In this document: positions 53,279 to 61,605 of the stretch, piece by piece | Layout of the letters: the number at the start of each line of letters is the position of its first letter | How positions within the stretch are numbered: position 1 is the first letter of the stretch | Assembly: GCF_035920365.1 (NCBI RefSeq) | Contig: NZ_CP109150.1 | Coordinates: 248,001-312,000 of the forward strand | Length of the DNA stretch: 64,000 bases | Direction of reading: 5' to 3' | DNA from: Micromonospora sp. NBC_01740 | GTDB taxonomy: Bacteria; Actinomycetota; Actinomycetes; Mycobacteriales; Micromonosporaceae | Made by a program: the position numbers and the translations under genes | The notes under the pieces: model-generated | What the model saw: the letters and a program-made list of their open reading frames with translations, nothing else | Told to the model about the DNA's origin: nothing | Database searches by the model: none

Positions 53279-54688
53279 CTACCTCGCCGGGGGACGCCCC
53301 GGCGCCAGTGCCGTGGGTCGTGTCCTGGCGGGAACCTGGCCGGGCACCCGGCGCGCGGCGCCGGTCACGGGCTGGCGGGCCCGCAGCGTCAGCACGTCAC
53401 CGAGCCCCTCGACCGCGCGCAGTTCGGCCACGTACTCGGCGGCCTGCGCCTGGCGCAGGTAGTCCAGCGTCTGCGGGTCGGCGGCGCACATCCCCGGCGT
53501 CGCGGCGGCGGTGGCGACCAGGTGGACCTCGCCGGCCAGCTGCACCGAGGCGGAGATGAACTGGCAGAGTTCCGGCCACAGCAGGTACCGCCAGAAGTCG
53601 ACGCTGACCACCGCGTCCATGCTGCCCGCCGGCATGGGTGGGGCCACGCCGAGCAGGTGGAAGTTGGCCGGCCCGACGGGAGCGGAGTAGTCGTAGGTCA
53701 GCGCCGAGGCGGGCAGCCTCGCCTCGGCGCGGCCGGTGCCGATCCAGAGCGCCTTGGGTCCCCGCAACTTGCCGGCGAGGCGCGCGACGGCGGGCCCGAT
53801 GGCGCAGGCCGAGCGCTCGACGCACTCGTCGACGAGCGACCGGTAGTACAGGATCCGCCGGATCGCCTCGTACCCCATGACCGCGGTGAGGAACTCCCAC
53901 TCGAGGCAGGGGTACAACCTGGCCGCCTGCTGGAAGTTGGCCTTCATCTCCATCCAGTTGCGGGTGATGTTCTTGTGGTGCGGCAGGTGGACGACCCGGG
54001 CATCGTCGTCGTAGCCGAAGTTGACGCCGTCCGGCAGGCTCCGGTCCACGCGGTAGAACAGCTCGACGTCCTCCACGCCGTAGCTGAGACCGAACGCCTC
54101 GCGGTAGCCACCGACCTTCGTGAACAGCGAGGTGGAGAGCGAGATGTTGTGCGTGTAGGCGATCACCCAGCCGGCCCGCAGCCAGTCGCCGCCATCGTCC
54201 GGGAGTCCCGTCGCGAACCGCAGGTCGCCACCGTGCGGGAAGGCACGCGCGATCGTGTCCGACTCGCCGGCCAGCACGGCCGGGAGGTCCGCGAGGCCGA
54301 TCTCGTCCCGCCGGCCGATCAGCACCGCCGCATTGCCGGGCGTGCCGTGCCACGCCAGGTGCCTCTCCAACAGGTCGGGCACCGCCCACGAGTCGGCGTC
54401 GAGGAAGACGAGCAGGGGTGCGGTGGCAGACCGCGCACCCTCGTTGCGGGCGGTGGAGCGGCCCTTGCGCCGAGGGAGTTCCACCACGCGCAGGCGGAGG
54501 CCGGCACCTTCGGCGAGGGCCTCGGCGTACCCGTCGGAGGATCCACCGTCCCGGACCACGATCACTTCGAAGCGCTCCGGCGGCAGCGTCTGCCGGGTCA
54601 GCGCCCGCAGGGTCAGCGCGAGGCACTGCGGATCCTGGTAGGTCGGCATCACCACGCTCAGCGCCGGGGGGATGGTGGGCAGCGACAT
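53279..54688 (-). CDS. GT2-family glycosyltransferase with C-terminal methyltransferase-like domain
   Basis: 469 residues. Residues 1-300 are an inverting GT-A enzyme (LSVVMPTYQDPQCLALTLRAL, VVRDGGSSDG, LLVFLDADSWAV, and VEDVELFYRVD with the catalytic ED). Residues about 310-440 look like a degenerate SAM-methyltransferase fold (ALWIGTGRAEARLPASALTYDYSAP, AGSMDAVVSVDFWRYLLWPE) with the glycine-rich loop weakened. GGAGAGG precedes the ATG. It is paired with the GT1 gene. Function unknown; it may make a glycosylated metabolite or wall polymer. Confidence 0.8.
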   Translation of the reverse strand: MSLPTIPPALSVVMPTYQDPQCLALTLRALTRQTLPPERFEVIVVRDGGSSDGYAEALAEGAGLRLRVVELPRRKGRSTARNEGARSATAPLLVFLDADSWAVPDLLERHLAWHGTPGNAAVLIGRRDEIGLADLPAVLAGESDTIARAFPHGGDLRFATGLPDDGGDWLRAGWVIAYTHNISLSTSLFTKVGGYREAFGLSYGVEDVELFYRVDRSLPDGVNFGYDDDARVVHLPHHKNITRNWMEMKANFQQAARLYPCLEWEFLTAVMGYEAIRRILYYRSLVDECVERSACAIGPAVARLAGKLRGPKALWIGTGRAEARLPASALTYDYSAPVGPANFHLLGVAPPMPAGSMDAVVSVDFWRYLLWPELCQFISASVQLAGEVHLVATAAATPGMCAADPQTLDYLRQAQAAEYVAELRAVEGLGDVLTLRARQPVTGAARRVPGQVPARTRPTALAPGRPPAR

Positions 54689-54961
54689 GGCGATCCTCTC
54701 CGTCAGACGAACGTGCCGTCGGAGTGTGGCGACGTGGCCCGAGAATAACGGTCCGCGACGTTCCGCTTACCCGTGAGTAGGGGTCAATAGGGGTACCCCA
54801 CTGTCCTCTGACGACATTCGTCGCCGCCTCGGCGGAACACGCTCCCACGCCCGCCGGCCCGACGCCGCCGGACCACCGGGAGCCGGGACGGACGGACGGC
54901 GGACCCCTGACAGGAGGCGGCGGGTGACGGGGTGTACTACGCGGGTTAGTAGGCTGTGCCG
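54689..54961. other. intergenic region between divergent GT2 and membrane-protein genes
   Basis: 273 bases with A/T-richer stretches (54745-54800) likely to hold the GT2 promoter, and at the right end TAGGCT (54950-54955), the -10 box for the 10-codon ORF at 54962. No other gene or repeat seen. Confidence 0.5.
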
Positions 54962-54994
54962 GTGACCGAGACACACCCCGGACGACCCCGATGA
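54962..54994 (+). CDS. 10-codon upstream ORF coupled to the membrane-protein gene
   Basis: GTG start six bases after TAGGCT, encoding MTETHPGRPR. Its TGA stop overlaps the next ATG (ATGA). The layout suggests a leaderless mRNA whose ribosomes reinitiate at 54991. It has no ribosome-binding site of its own. Confidence 0.45.
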   Translation: MTETHPGRPR

Positions 54995-55386
54995 CCAGCG
55001 CGGCGTCGGCGGGTTCGCCGGTGGACGGGCTCCTCGCGACCGCCTCGATCGTGCTGTCGCTCCTCGTCGCCGCGTGGGCGCTGGTGGCGACGCTGCGGCA
55101 CCGCGCGCCGGACCGGGTGCAGTTCGCCGGCCTGGCCGTGCTGGAGGTGGCGCTGCTCGCGCTCGCGGCGGTGGCGCTGGTGGCCATCGGCGGCGGCGAG
55201 CGGCCGGGCGAGCCGGGGGCCTTCTTCGGGTACGTCGTCACGGTGGTCTGCCTGCCGCCGCTGGCCTGGGTGCTGGCCCGGATGGAGCCGACGCGCTGGG
55301 GCTCGGCGATCGTCTGCGCGGTCTGCCTGGTCACGCCGGTGGTCGTCGTACGGCTCCAGCAGACCTGGGAGGTGCTGGGTGGCTGA
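54991..55386 (+). CDS. four-helix membrane protein, unknown
   Basis: 131 residues with four membrane helices (about 15-36, 45-68, 75-95 and 103-122). No recognised family. The ATG overlaps the stop of a 10-codon upstream ORF, and the 3' end overlaps the next gene by 8 bases, so the three are translated as a unit. Confidence 0.7.
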   Translation: MTSAASAGSPVDGLLATASIVLSLLVAAWALVATLRHRAPDRVQFAGLAVLEVALLALAAVALVAIGGGERPGEPGAFFGYVVTVVCLPPLAWVLARMEPTRWGSAIVCAVCLVTPVVVVRLQQTWEVLGG

Positions 55387-55801
55387 CGTACGCGCCCCGG
55401 AGGCGAAGCGCACCAACGCCGGCCCGGGGCGGCTGCTGATCGCGGTCTACCTGCTCTTCGCGATCGCCGCGACGAGCCGCGCGGGCCTCCAGATAGCCAC
55501 GAAGTTCGACGAGGCGCCCGTGGCGTACCTGCTCTCGGCCCTCGCCGCGGCCATCTACATCGTCGCGGCGGTGGGGCTGGCCCGCGCCGGTGCCGCCGGC
55601 CGGCGCGTCGCCCTCGCGTGCTGCGCCGTGGAGCTGGTCGGGGTGCTCGGCGTGGGGGCCCTCAGCCTCGCCGACCCGGAGCTCTTCCCCGACGAGACGG
55701 TCTGGTCGCAGTTCGGCAGCGGGTACGGCTACATCCCGCTGGTCCTGCCGGTGCTCGGCCTGCTCTGGCTCTGGCGCACCCGCCCCGCCCCGGCGGCCTG
55801 A
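55379..55801 (+). CDS. four-helix membrane protein, unknown
   Basis: 140 residues with four helices (about 20-38, 50-70, 78-98 and 118-135). The GTG start at 55379 overlaps the preceding gene by 8 bases. The pair probably forms a membrane complex. A GQFGSGYGYIPL-like segment precedes the last helix. I recognise no family. Confidence 0.7.
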   Translation: MADVRAPEAKRTNAGPGRLLIAVYLLFAIAATSRAGLQIATKFDEAPVAYLLSALAAAIYIVAAVGLARAGAAGRRVALACCAVELVGVLGVGALSLADPELFPDETVWSQFGSGYGYIPLVLPVLGLLWLWRTRPAPAA

Positions 55802-55840
55802 TCCCCGGCGGGCGGGTGCCCGCCGGGGCGTACGCGGAGG

Positions 55841-56599
55841 TCAGTCCTTGGGGCCGCCGGCCACGTAGATCACCTGGCCGGAGACGAAGGAGGCGCCCTC
55901 GCTGGCCAGGAACGAGATGGTGTGCGCGACGTCCTCGGGGCGGCCGACCCGGCGTACCGCGATCTCCGACTCGGCGTGCTTCTGGAGCGCCTCGAAGTCG
56001 ACCTTCATCCGGGCGGCGGTGGCGGCGGTCATGTCGGTGACGATGAAGCCGGGCGCGACCGCGTTGACGGTCACCCCGAACGGGCCCAGCTCGATGGCGA
56101 GGGTCTTGGTGAAGCCCTGGAGGCCGGCCTTCGCGGCGGCGTAGTTCGCCTGGCCCCGGTTGCCCAGCGCCGAGGTGCTGGAGAGGTTGACGATCCGGCC
56201 CCACTTCGCCTCGACCATGTGCTTCTGGGCGGCCTGGCTGAACAGGAACGCGCCGCGCAGGTGCACCCCCATGACCGTGTCCCAGTCGGCGTCGGTCATC
56301 TTGAACAGCAGGTTGTCGCGGAGCACGCCGGCGTTGTTGACCAGCACCGTCGGGGCGCCCAGCTCGGCGGCGACCCGCGCCACGGCCGCCTCGACCTGGG
56401 CCCGGTCGGACACGTCCGCGCCGACGCCGAGCGCCCGGCCGCCGGCCGCCACGATCGCGTCCACGGTCTCCTTCGTCGCCGACTCCTCGATGTCGACCAC
56501 GGCGACCGCGAGGCCGTCGGCCGCCAGCCGCCGGGCGGTGGCCGCCCCGATCCCCCGCGCCGCGCCCGTGACGACGGCGACCCGCTGCTCCTCCGACAT
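55841..56599 (-). CDS. 3-oxoacyl-ACP reductase-like short-chain dehydrogenase (FabG type)
   Basis: A 252-residue classical SDR. The cofactor loop is VVTGAARGIG, with VNNAGVL, and the catalytic Ser-Tyr-Lys is in NLSSTSALGNRGQANYAAAKAG. The aspartate in AVVDIEES after beta-2 would favour NADH over NADPH. Likely reduces a 3-oxoacyl thioester; the exact substrate is not evident. The ATG at 56599 has GGAGG upstream. It diverges from the DUF4139 gene. Confidence 0.88.
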   Translation of the reverse strand: MSEEQRVAVVTGAARGIGAATARRLAADGLAVAVVDIEESATKETVDAIVAAGGRALGVGADVSDRAQVEAAVARVAAELGAPTVLVNNAGVLRDNLLFKMTDADWDTVMGVHLRGAFLFSQAAQKHMVEAKWGRIVNLSSTSALGNRGQANYAAAKAGLQGFTKTLAIELGPFGVTVNAVAPGFIVTDMTAATAARMKVDFEALQKHAESEIAVRRVGRPEDVAHTISFLASEGASFVSGQVIYVAGGPKD

Positions 56600-56698
56600 G
56601 CCTACCTCCCGGTAACTTACGCTCGATCGAAGGAGCTTAACCCAGCCGTACGCCGACGCCGGCCCCGCGCGGGACACCGCTCACGAGCATCGCCCGGC

Positions 56699-56711
56699 TA
56701 CTCTCGCCGCC
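56699..56711 (+). promoter_or_regulatory. -10 box of a leaderless promoter for the DUF4139 gene
   Basis: TACTCT at 56699-56704 is followed by seven bases and the GTG start at 56712. No ribosome-binding site is visible. Confidence 0.45.
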
Positions 56712-58295
56712 GTGAAGGCAGTGGAGATCGCAGCACCCGTCGTCGGTGTCACCGTCTACCCGGACCGCGCCCGGGTCACCCGCCGGGGCAGCACCCGGTT
56801 GACCGCCGGTGAGCACCGCGTACGCGTCGCACCGTTGCCGATGGGCCTGCGGCGGGACTCGCTGCGGGTCGGTGGGCGGGGCGCCGCCACCGTGCTCGGC
56901 GTGGACGTCACGACGTGGCGGCAGCCGCGCAGCACCGACGGGCAGGTCCGCGAGCTGGAGCAGCGGACCCGGGAACTGGCCGACGCGCTGGCCGAGGTCG
57001 ACGACGCGAGCGAGGTCGAGACGCAGCGGGGGCAGTTCCTCACCCGGCTGGCCGACCGGGCCGGCGGCACGTACGCCCGCGCGCTGGCCTCCGGCGACGC
57101 CGCCCCGACCGACGTGGCCACCTTCGCCGACTCGGTCGCCGGTCAGCTCGCCGATTCCCAGCGCCGCCGTCGCGCGCTGGCCCGGCAGCGTACCGACCTG
57201 ACCGAGGAGCTGGCGGCCGTCGAGCGGCAACTGGACGCCACGCGCGGCAAGCGGAGACCGGACCAGCTGGTCGCCGAGGTGACAGTGTCGGTCGACGCCG
57301 ACGACGACGAGCTGGACCTGGAGCTGAGCTACCTGATCGACGGGGCCCGCTGGCAGCCCTCCTACGACCTGCGGCTGGTCGACGACACCATGACCGTCAC
57401 CTGGTTCGGGCTGGTCAGCCAGGACACCGGCGAGGACTGGCCGGAGTGCGTGCTCGAACTCTCGACGGCCCGGCCGGCGGCGGCGACCCGCGTACCCGAA
57501 CTGACGCCCTGGTATCTCGACCGGCTGCGGCCGGTGCCGCCGCCGATGCCGAAGGCGGCCAGCTTCGGCGCGATGCCGGCCCCCGCGGCGCCCGCCGGTC
57601 CGCCCGCCGGGGCCGTGGCCCGGTCCGGCGCGCCGCGCCCCGAGATGCGCGAGAGCGTGGCCACCGTCGAGCAGGGGGTCACGGCGGCCACCTACCGGCC
57701 GGCCCGCCCGGTCGCGGTGCCGGCGGACGGCAGCGCCCACCGGGCCACCATCGCCGTGCTGGAGCTGCCGGCCCGGCTGGACCACGTGACCGTGCCGGTC
57801 CGCGCGACCGAGGCGCACCTGCGTGCGACGATCCGCAACACCTCGGCGCACACGCTGCTCCCCGGGCCGGCGGCGGTCTTCCACGGCGCCGACTTCGTCG
57901 CGGCCACCCGGCTGCCGGTGTGGGCGCCCGGTGAGGAGACCGAGCTGGCGCTCGGCGTGGACGACCGGGTCCGGGTGGAACGGAAGCTGGGCCGGCGCGC
58001 CGACACCCGGGCCACGCTCGGCTCGACCCGGCGGCGGGACGTGGAGTACCGGATCAGCGTGGCAAACCACACGCCCCGGCCGGCGAGCGTCGAGGTGCGC
58101 GACCAGCTGCCGGTGTCCCGGGACGAGGCGGTGGTCGTGCGGGAGTCCACCCTCGTCCCGCCCCCGGCCGAGCGCACCGAGTTGGGCGAGCTGACCTGGC
58201 GGCTCCGGCTCGGGCCGGGCGAGAGCGGCGAGATCGCCATGGGTTTCCGGGTCGAGATCGCCAAGGGGGTCGAGCTGGCCGGCTGGCGGGAGTGA
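56712..58295 (+). CDS. DUF4139 / mucoidy-inhibitor-A-like protein
   Basis: 527 residues. An N-terminal beta domain (GVTVYPDRARVTRRGSTRL) is followed by a coiled coil (about residues 75-185, VRELEQRTRELADALAEVDDASEVETQRGQFL) and the DUF4139 beta domains (YLIDGARWQPSYDLRLVDDTMTVTWFGLVSQDTGEDW). A proline/alanine linker lies near residue 290. No signal peptide, so probably cytoplasmic. Function unknown. Confidence 0.83.
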   Translation: MKAVEIAAPVVGVTVYPDRARVTRRGSTRLTAGEHRVRVAPLPMGLRRDSLRVGGRGAATVLGVDVTTWRQPRSTDGQVRELEQRTRELADALAEVDDASEVETQRGQFLTRLADRAGGTYARALASGDAAPTDVATFADSVAGQLADSQRRRRALARQRTDLTEELAAVERQLDATRGKRRPDQLVAEVTVSVDADDDELDLELSYLIDGARWQPSYDLRLVDDTMTVTWFGLVSQDTGEDWPECVLELSTARPAAATRVPELTPWYLDRLRPVPPPMPKAASFGAMPAPAAPAGPPAGAVARSGAPRPEMRESVATVEQGVTAATYRPARPVAVPADGSAHRATIAVLELPARLDHVTVPVRATEAHLRATIRNTSAHTLLPGPAAVFHGADFVAATRLPVWAPGEETELALGVDDRVRVERKLGRRADTRATLGSTRRRDVEYRISVANHTPRPASVEVRDQLPVSRDEAVVVRESTLVPPPAERTELGELTWRLRLGPGESGEIAMGFRVEIAKGVELAGWRE

Positions 58296-58296
58296 C

Positions 58297-58327
58297 CGGC
58301 CGTCCGCCGGGGCGCGGCGGACGGCCG
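58297..58327. terminator. terminator between convergent DUF4139 and GH13 genes
   Basis: A perfect 13-bp stem (CGGCCGTCCGCCG at 58297-58309 with 58315-58327) and a 5-base loop, directly after one stop and 17 bases before the other. Confidence 0.8.
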
Positions 58328-58344
58328 TCGACGTGGCGGCCGGG

Positions 58345-59997
58345 TCAGAGGCCGCGACCCCGGCAGAGGCGGATCCACCGGTAGCCGTGGCCGGCCACCT
58401 TGAGCCGGTCCAGCTTGCCCACGTCGCCGTAGTTGCGGTCGGCGAGGACGTCGATGGGCAGGTCCGCCTCCGGCTCCAGCATGCTCAGGTCCACCTCGGC
58501 GTCGGTGGTGCCGAGGTTGTGCACGAAGACCATCGTGCCGGTGCGCCCGTCGGCCCGGTGCGCCAGCACGCCCGGCGGCATCGCCACGTCGATGTGGGTG
58601 GTCGAGCCCGAGCCCACCTCGGGGGCCTCGCGCAGCGTACGGATCATCCGCTCGAACCAGGCGAGCAGCGACTTCTGGTCGCTGCGCTGGACGGTCACGT
58701 TGACCTTCTCGTAGCTGTACTCGCCCTTGTCGATCACCGGTCGGACGAGCTTCTCCGGGTCGGCCGTGGAGAAGCCGGCGTTCGGCTGGTACGACCACTG
58801 CATCGGGGTGCGGATCGCCTCCCGGCCGGGCAGCGACAGGTCCTCCCCCATGCCGATCTCCTCGCCGTAGCGCAGCACCGGCGTGCCGCGCAGCGAGAAC
58901 TGCAACGCGTACGCCAGCTCGATGCGGCGGCGGTCGTTGCCGAGCATCGGGGCGAGCCGGCGGCGGATGCCCCGGTCGTAGATGCGCATGTTCTCGTCGG
59001 GGCCGAACTCCGCGTACACCTGGTTGCGCTGCTCGGCGGTGAGCCGGGAGAGGTCGATCTCGTCGTGGTTACGCAGGAAGGTGGCCCACTGGCCGCCCTC
59101 GGGCAGCGCCGGGGTGTCCCGCAGCGCCTCGATGATCGGCTCCGGGTCCTGCCGCGCCAGGGCCAGCATCAGGCGCCCGTTGAGCATGAAGTCGAAGAGC
59201 ATGTGCAGGCGGTTGCCCGAGCCGCCGCTGTCGGCGAAGAAGGTCGGCAGCTGGTCGGGCTCGACGTTGGCCTCGGCGAGCAGGACGGCGTCGCCCCGGC
59301 GCCACTGCACGTGCTGGCGCAGCTCGGTGAGGAACTCGAAGTCCTTCGGCGAGTTCGGGTTGCCCGGCTCGGTCAGCTCGATGATGAACGGCACCGCGTC
59401 CATCCGGAAGCCGGAGACGCCGAGCTGGAGCCAGAACGAGACGATCTTCTTGATCTCCTCGCGGACCGCGGGGTTCGTGAAGTTCAGGTCCGGCTGGAAC
59501 TTGTAGAACCGGTGGTAGTACCAGGCCTTGGCGGTCCGGTCGTAGCTCCACGTCTCGTGCTGCTCGCCGGGGAAGACCATGCCCTGGTGCCGGTCGGCCG
59601 GCTCGTGGTCGGCCCAGACGTACCAGTCCCGGTACGGCGAGTCCGGCGAGGAGCGGGCGGACTGGAACCACGGGTGCTCGTTCGACGTGTGGTTGACCAC
59701 CAGGTCGATGATGATCCGGATGCCGCGGTTCTGCGCCTGGTGCAGCAGTTCCGCGAAGTCGCCGAGGGTGCCGAAGCGCGGGTCGATGTTGTAGAAGTCG
59801 GTCGCGTCGTACCCGTCGTCGCGGTTGGGCGACGGGTGGATGGGATGCAGCCAGAGGCAGGTCACGCCCAGCCGGGCGAGGTAGTCCAGCCGGCCGATGA
59901 GCCCCCGGATGTCACCGACCCCGTCGCCGTCGGAGTCCGCGTACGTGTCGATGTCGAGGCAGTAGACGACCGCCTCCGAGTACCACCTGTCAGCCAT
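58345..59997 (-). CDS. GH13 enzyme resembling trehalose synthase
   Basis: A 550-residue (beta/alpha)8 alpha-amylase-family enzyme. The four conserved regions are IDLVVNHTSNEHPWF, GFRMDAVPF (nucleophile Asp), LLAEANVEPDQ (acid/base Glu) and FLRNHDEIDL. The N-terminus WYSEAVVYCLDIDTYADSDGDGVGDIRGL and its length fit the TreS (maltose-trehalose isomerising) group or a close hydrolase relative. No signal peptide, so cytoplasmic. No maltokinase gene is fused or adjacent. Confidence 0.83.
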   Translation of the reverse strand: MADRWYSEAVVYCLDIDTYADSDGDGVGDIRGLIGRLDYLARLGVTCLWLHPIHPSPNRDDGYDATDFYNIDPRFGTLGDFAELLHQAQNRGIRIIIDLVVNHTSNEHPWFQSARSSPDSPYRDWYVWADHEPADRHQGMVFPGEQHETWSYDRTAKAWYYHRFYKFQPDLNFTNPAVREEIKKIVSFWLQLGVSGFRMDAVPFIIELTEPGNPNSPKDFEFLTELRQHVQWRRGDAVLLAEANVEPDQLPTFFADSGGSGNRLHMLFDFMLNGRLMLALARQDPEPIIEALRDTPALPEGGQWATFLRNHDEIDLSRLTAEQRNQVYAEFGPDENMRIYDRGIRRRLAPMLGNDRRRIELAYALQFSLRGTPVLRYGEEIGMGEDLSLPGREAIRTPMQWSYQPNAGFSTADPEKLVRPVIDKGEYSYEKVNVTVQRSDQKSLLAWFERMIRTLREAPEVGSGSTTHIDVAMPPGVLAHRADGRTGTMVFVHNLGTTDAEVDLSMLEPEADLPIDVLADRNYGDVGKLDRLKVAGHGYRWIRLCRGRGL

Positions 59998-60149
59998 GCC
60001 GGGCTAATGTCTCCGATCCCGGCTGCCCGCAAACACCGGGGCCCGGCGCTCCGAGTTCCTCGGTGGGCCGGCCGGAGGGTCGGCGGCGCGCCGGCCGGGC
60101 GGTGCGGGCACGACCTCGCCCGCGGCGCCCGGCCGGCGGGCGCGGCCCG

Positions 60150-61487
60150 TCAGGTGGCGATGTCGACGTCGCCGACCTGCCCGCCGCCGGCCATCGTCAG
60201 CCACCCGGCGTGGATGCCCTGCTTGGCGAAGAAGTTCCCGCCGCCGACGAACGCGAACCAGTCGTCGCCGCCGACCGCGACGTCGCTGACCTGTCCACCC
60301 TCGGCCAGGGTGAGCCACCCGCCCTGGATGCCGTCCTTGGCGTAGAAGTTGCCGCCCTGCACCCAACCGATCCGGTTACCGGACAGCACCACCCTCGTCG
60401 CCCCACCCGAGTTCACCGCCTGCCACGACGAGTACGCGCCATCCTTCGCGTACAGCACCCCCGCCGAGTTCACGAACGCAAACCGGTCACCACTGACCGC
60501 GATGTCCCGCACCTGCCCGCCCCCAGCCAGCGTCAACCACTGCCCGTAGACACCCTCCTTGACGTAGAAGTTGCCGCCCTGCACCCAACCGATCCGGTTA
60601 CCGGACAGCACCACCCTCGTCGCCCCACCCGAGTTCACCGCCTGCCACGACGAGTACGCGCCATCCTTCGCGTACAGCACCCCCGCCGAGTTCACGAACG
60701 CAAACCGGTCACCACTGACCGCGATGTCCCGCACCTGCCCGCCCCCAGCCAGCGTCAACCACTGCCCGTACACACCGTCCTTGACGTAGAAGTTGCCGCC
60801 CTGCACCCAACCGATCCAGTTGCCGGAGAGCACCACCTTCGTCGCCCCACCCGAGTTGACCGCCTGCCACGACGAGTACGCGCCATCCTTCGCGAACAGC
60901 ACCCCCGCCGAGTTCACGAACGCGAACCGGTCGGGAGCGGCCCCGGCCGGCGTCAGGTCCGGGAACGGAAGGTTGATCGGCGCGCCCTTGGTCACCGTGG
61001 CGCCGCAGGCGTACGCCGGGGCGATGTTGTGGACCGCGCCGTTGCGGCGGATCTCGAAGTGCAGGTGCGGGCCGGTCGAGTTGCCGGTGCTGCCGACGTA
61101 CCCGAGCACCTGCCCCTGCCCGACCTGCTGCCCGAGCGCGACCGCGGCCGGCTGCGCCATGTGCAGGTAGCGGGTCTGGTAGCCGCTGGCGTGCGAGAGC
61201 GTCACCATGTTGCCCCCGCCGGAGGTCCAACCGGCGAACGCGACCGTGCCCGGATAGGCGGCCCCGATCGCCGTCCCACCGTTCCCCGCGACGTCCACCC
61301 CGTAGTGGTCGCTGTCGGTGGCGCCGCACCTGTTCGACAACACCCCCGTGACCCGCCCACCCACCGGCTGGATCATGGCCCCGGTCTGCGCGGCCGCCGG
61401 CTGCGCCGGCACGAGCACAAGTCCGCACAGGACCGCCGCGGCCACCGTGAGCGCCCGCAGCCGCCTACCCGCTGTCTCCTTGGTCAC
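60150..61487 (-). CDS. secreted M23 peptidase with propeller-like tandem repeats
   Basis: 445 residues. A signal peptide (LTVAAAVLCGLVLVPAQPAAAQ) precedes an M23/LytM peptidase (DHYGVDVAG, TRYLHM, GPHLHFEI) with its zinc ligands. Residues about 190-445 are alternating 37-residue units of two kinds (RFAFVNSAGVLYAKDGAYSSW and IGWVQGGNFYVKEGVYGQW), probably a beta-propeller or tectonin-like glycan-binding module. GTG start with GAGG seven bases upstream. It likely cleaves or remodels cell-wall peptides. Confidence 0.87.
   Translation of the reverse strand: MTKETAGRRLRALTVAAAVLCGLVLVPAQPAAAQTGAMIQPVGGRVTGVLSNRCGATDSDHYGVDVAGNGGTAIGAAYPGTVAFAGWTSGGGNMVTLSHASGYQTRYLHMAQPAAVALGQQVGQGQVLGYVGSTGNSTGPHLHFEIRRNGAVHNIAPAYACGATVTKGAPINLPFPDLTPAGAAPDRFAFVNSAGVLFAKDGAYSSWQAVNSGGATKVVLSGNWIGWVQGGNFYVKDGVYGQWLTLAGGGQVRDIAVSGDRFAFVNSAGVLYAKDGAYSSWQAVNSGGATRVVLSGNRIGWVQGGNFYVKEGVYGQWLTLAGGGQVRDIAVSGDRFAFVNSAGVLYAKDGAYSSWQAVNSGGATRVVLSGNRIGWVQGGNFYAKDGIQGGWLTLAEGGQVSDVAVGGDDWFAFVGGGNFFAKQGIHAGWLTMAGGGQVGDVDIAT
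60340..60960. repeat. 222-bp tandem repeats within the M23 peptidase gene
   Basis: GCCGCCCTGCACCCAACCGA recurs at 60351, 60573 and 60795, a period of exactly 222 bases (74 codons). The first two full units are nearly identical at DNA level, including synonymous positions, pointing to recent duplication or gene conversion. The outer units have diverged. Confidence 0.85.
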
Positions 61488-61552
61488 GCCATGCCTCGCG
61501 ATCTCATCGGCATCGATACAACTGCGGAGACAAGATAGACGAGGCAGTCGTC

Positions 61553-61592
61553 GGCGTCCTCCCCGCGCCCGTGCTGCGACGGCGAGGACGCC
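61553..61592 (-). terminator. hairpin after the nucleotidyltransferase-methyltransferase gene
   Basis: A 9-bp stem (GGCGTCCTC at 61553-61561 with GAGGACGCC at 61584-61592) and a 22-base loop, 14 bases after the stop codon. Weaker than the other terminators here. Confidence 0.5.
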
Positions 61593-61605
61593 CGGGCCGG
61601 GGCCG

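Noticed and set aside
60340..60960. Possible CRISPR array from regular repeats
   Set aside because: The 222-bp units are coding and contiguous, with no short repeat-spacer pattern. They are protein repeats.
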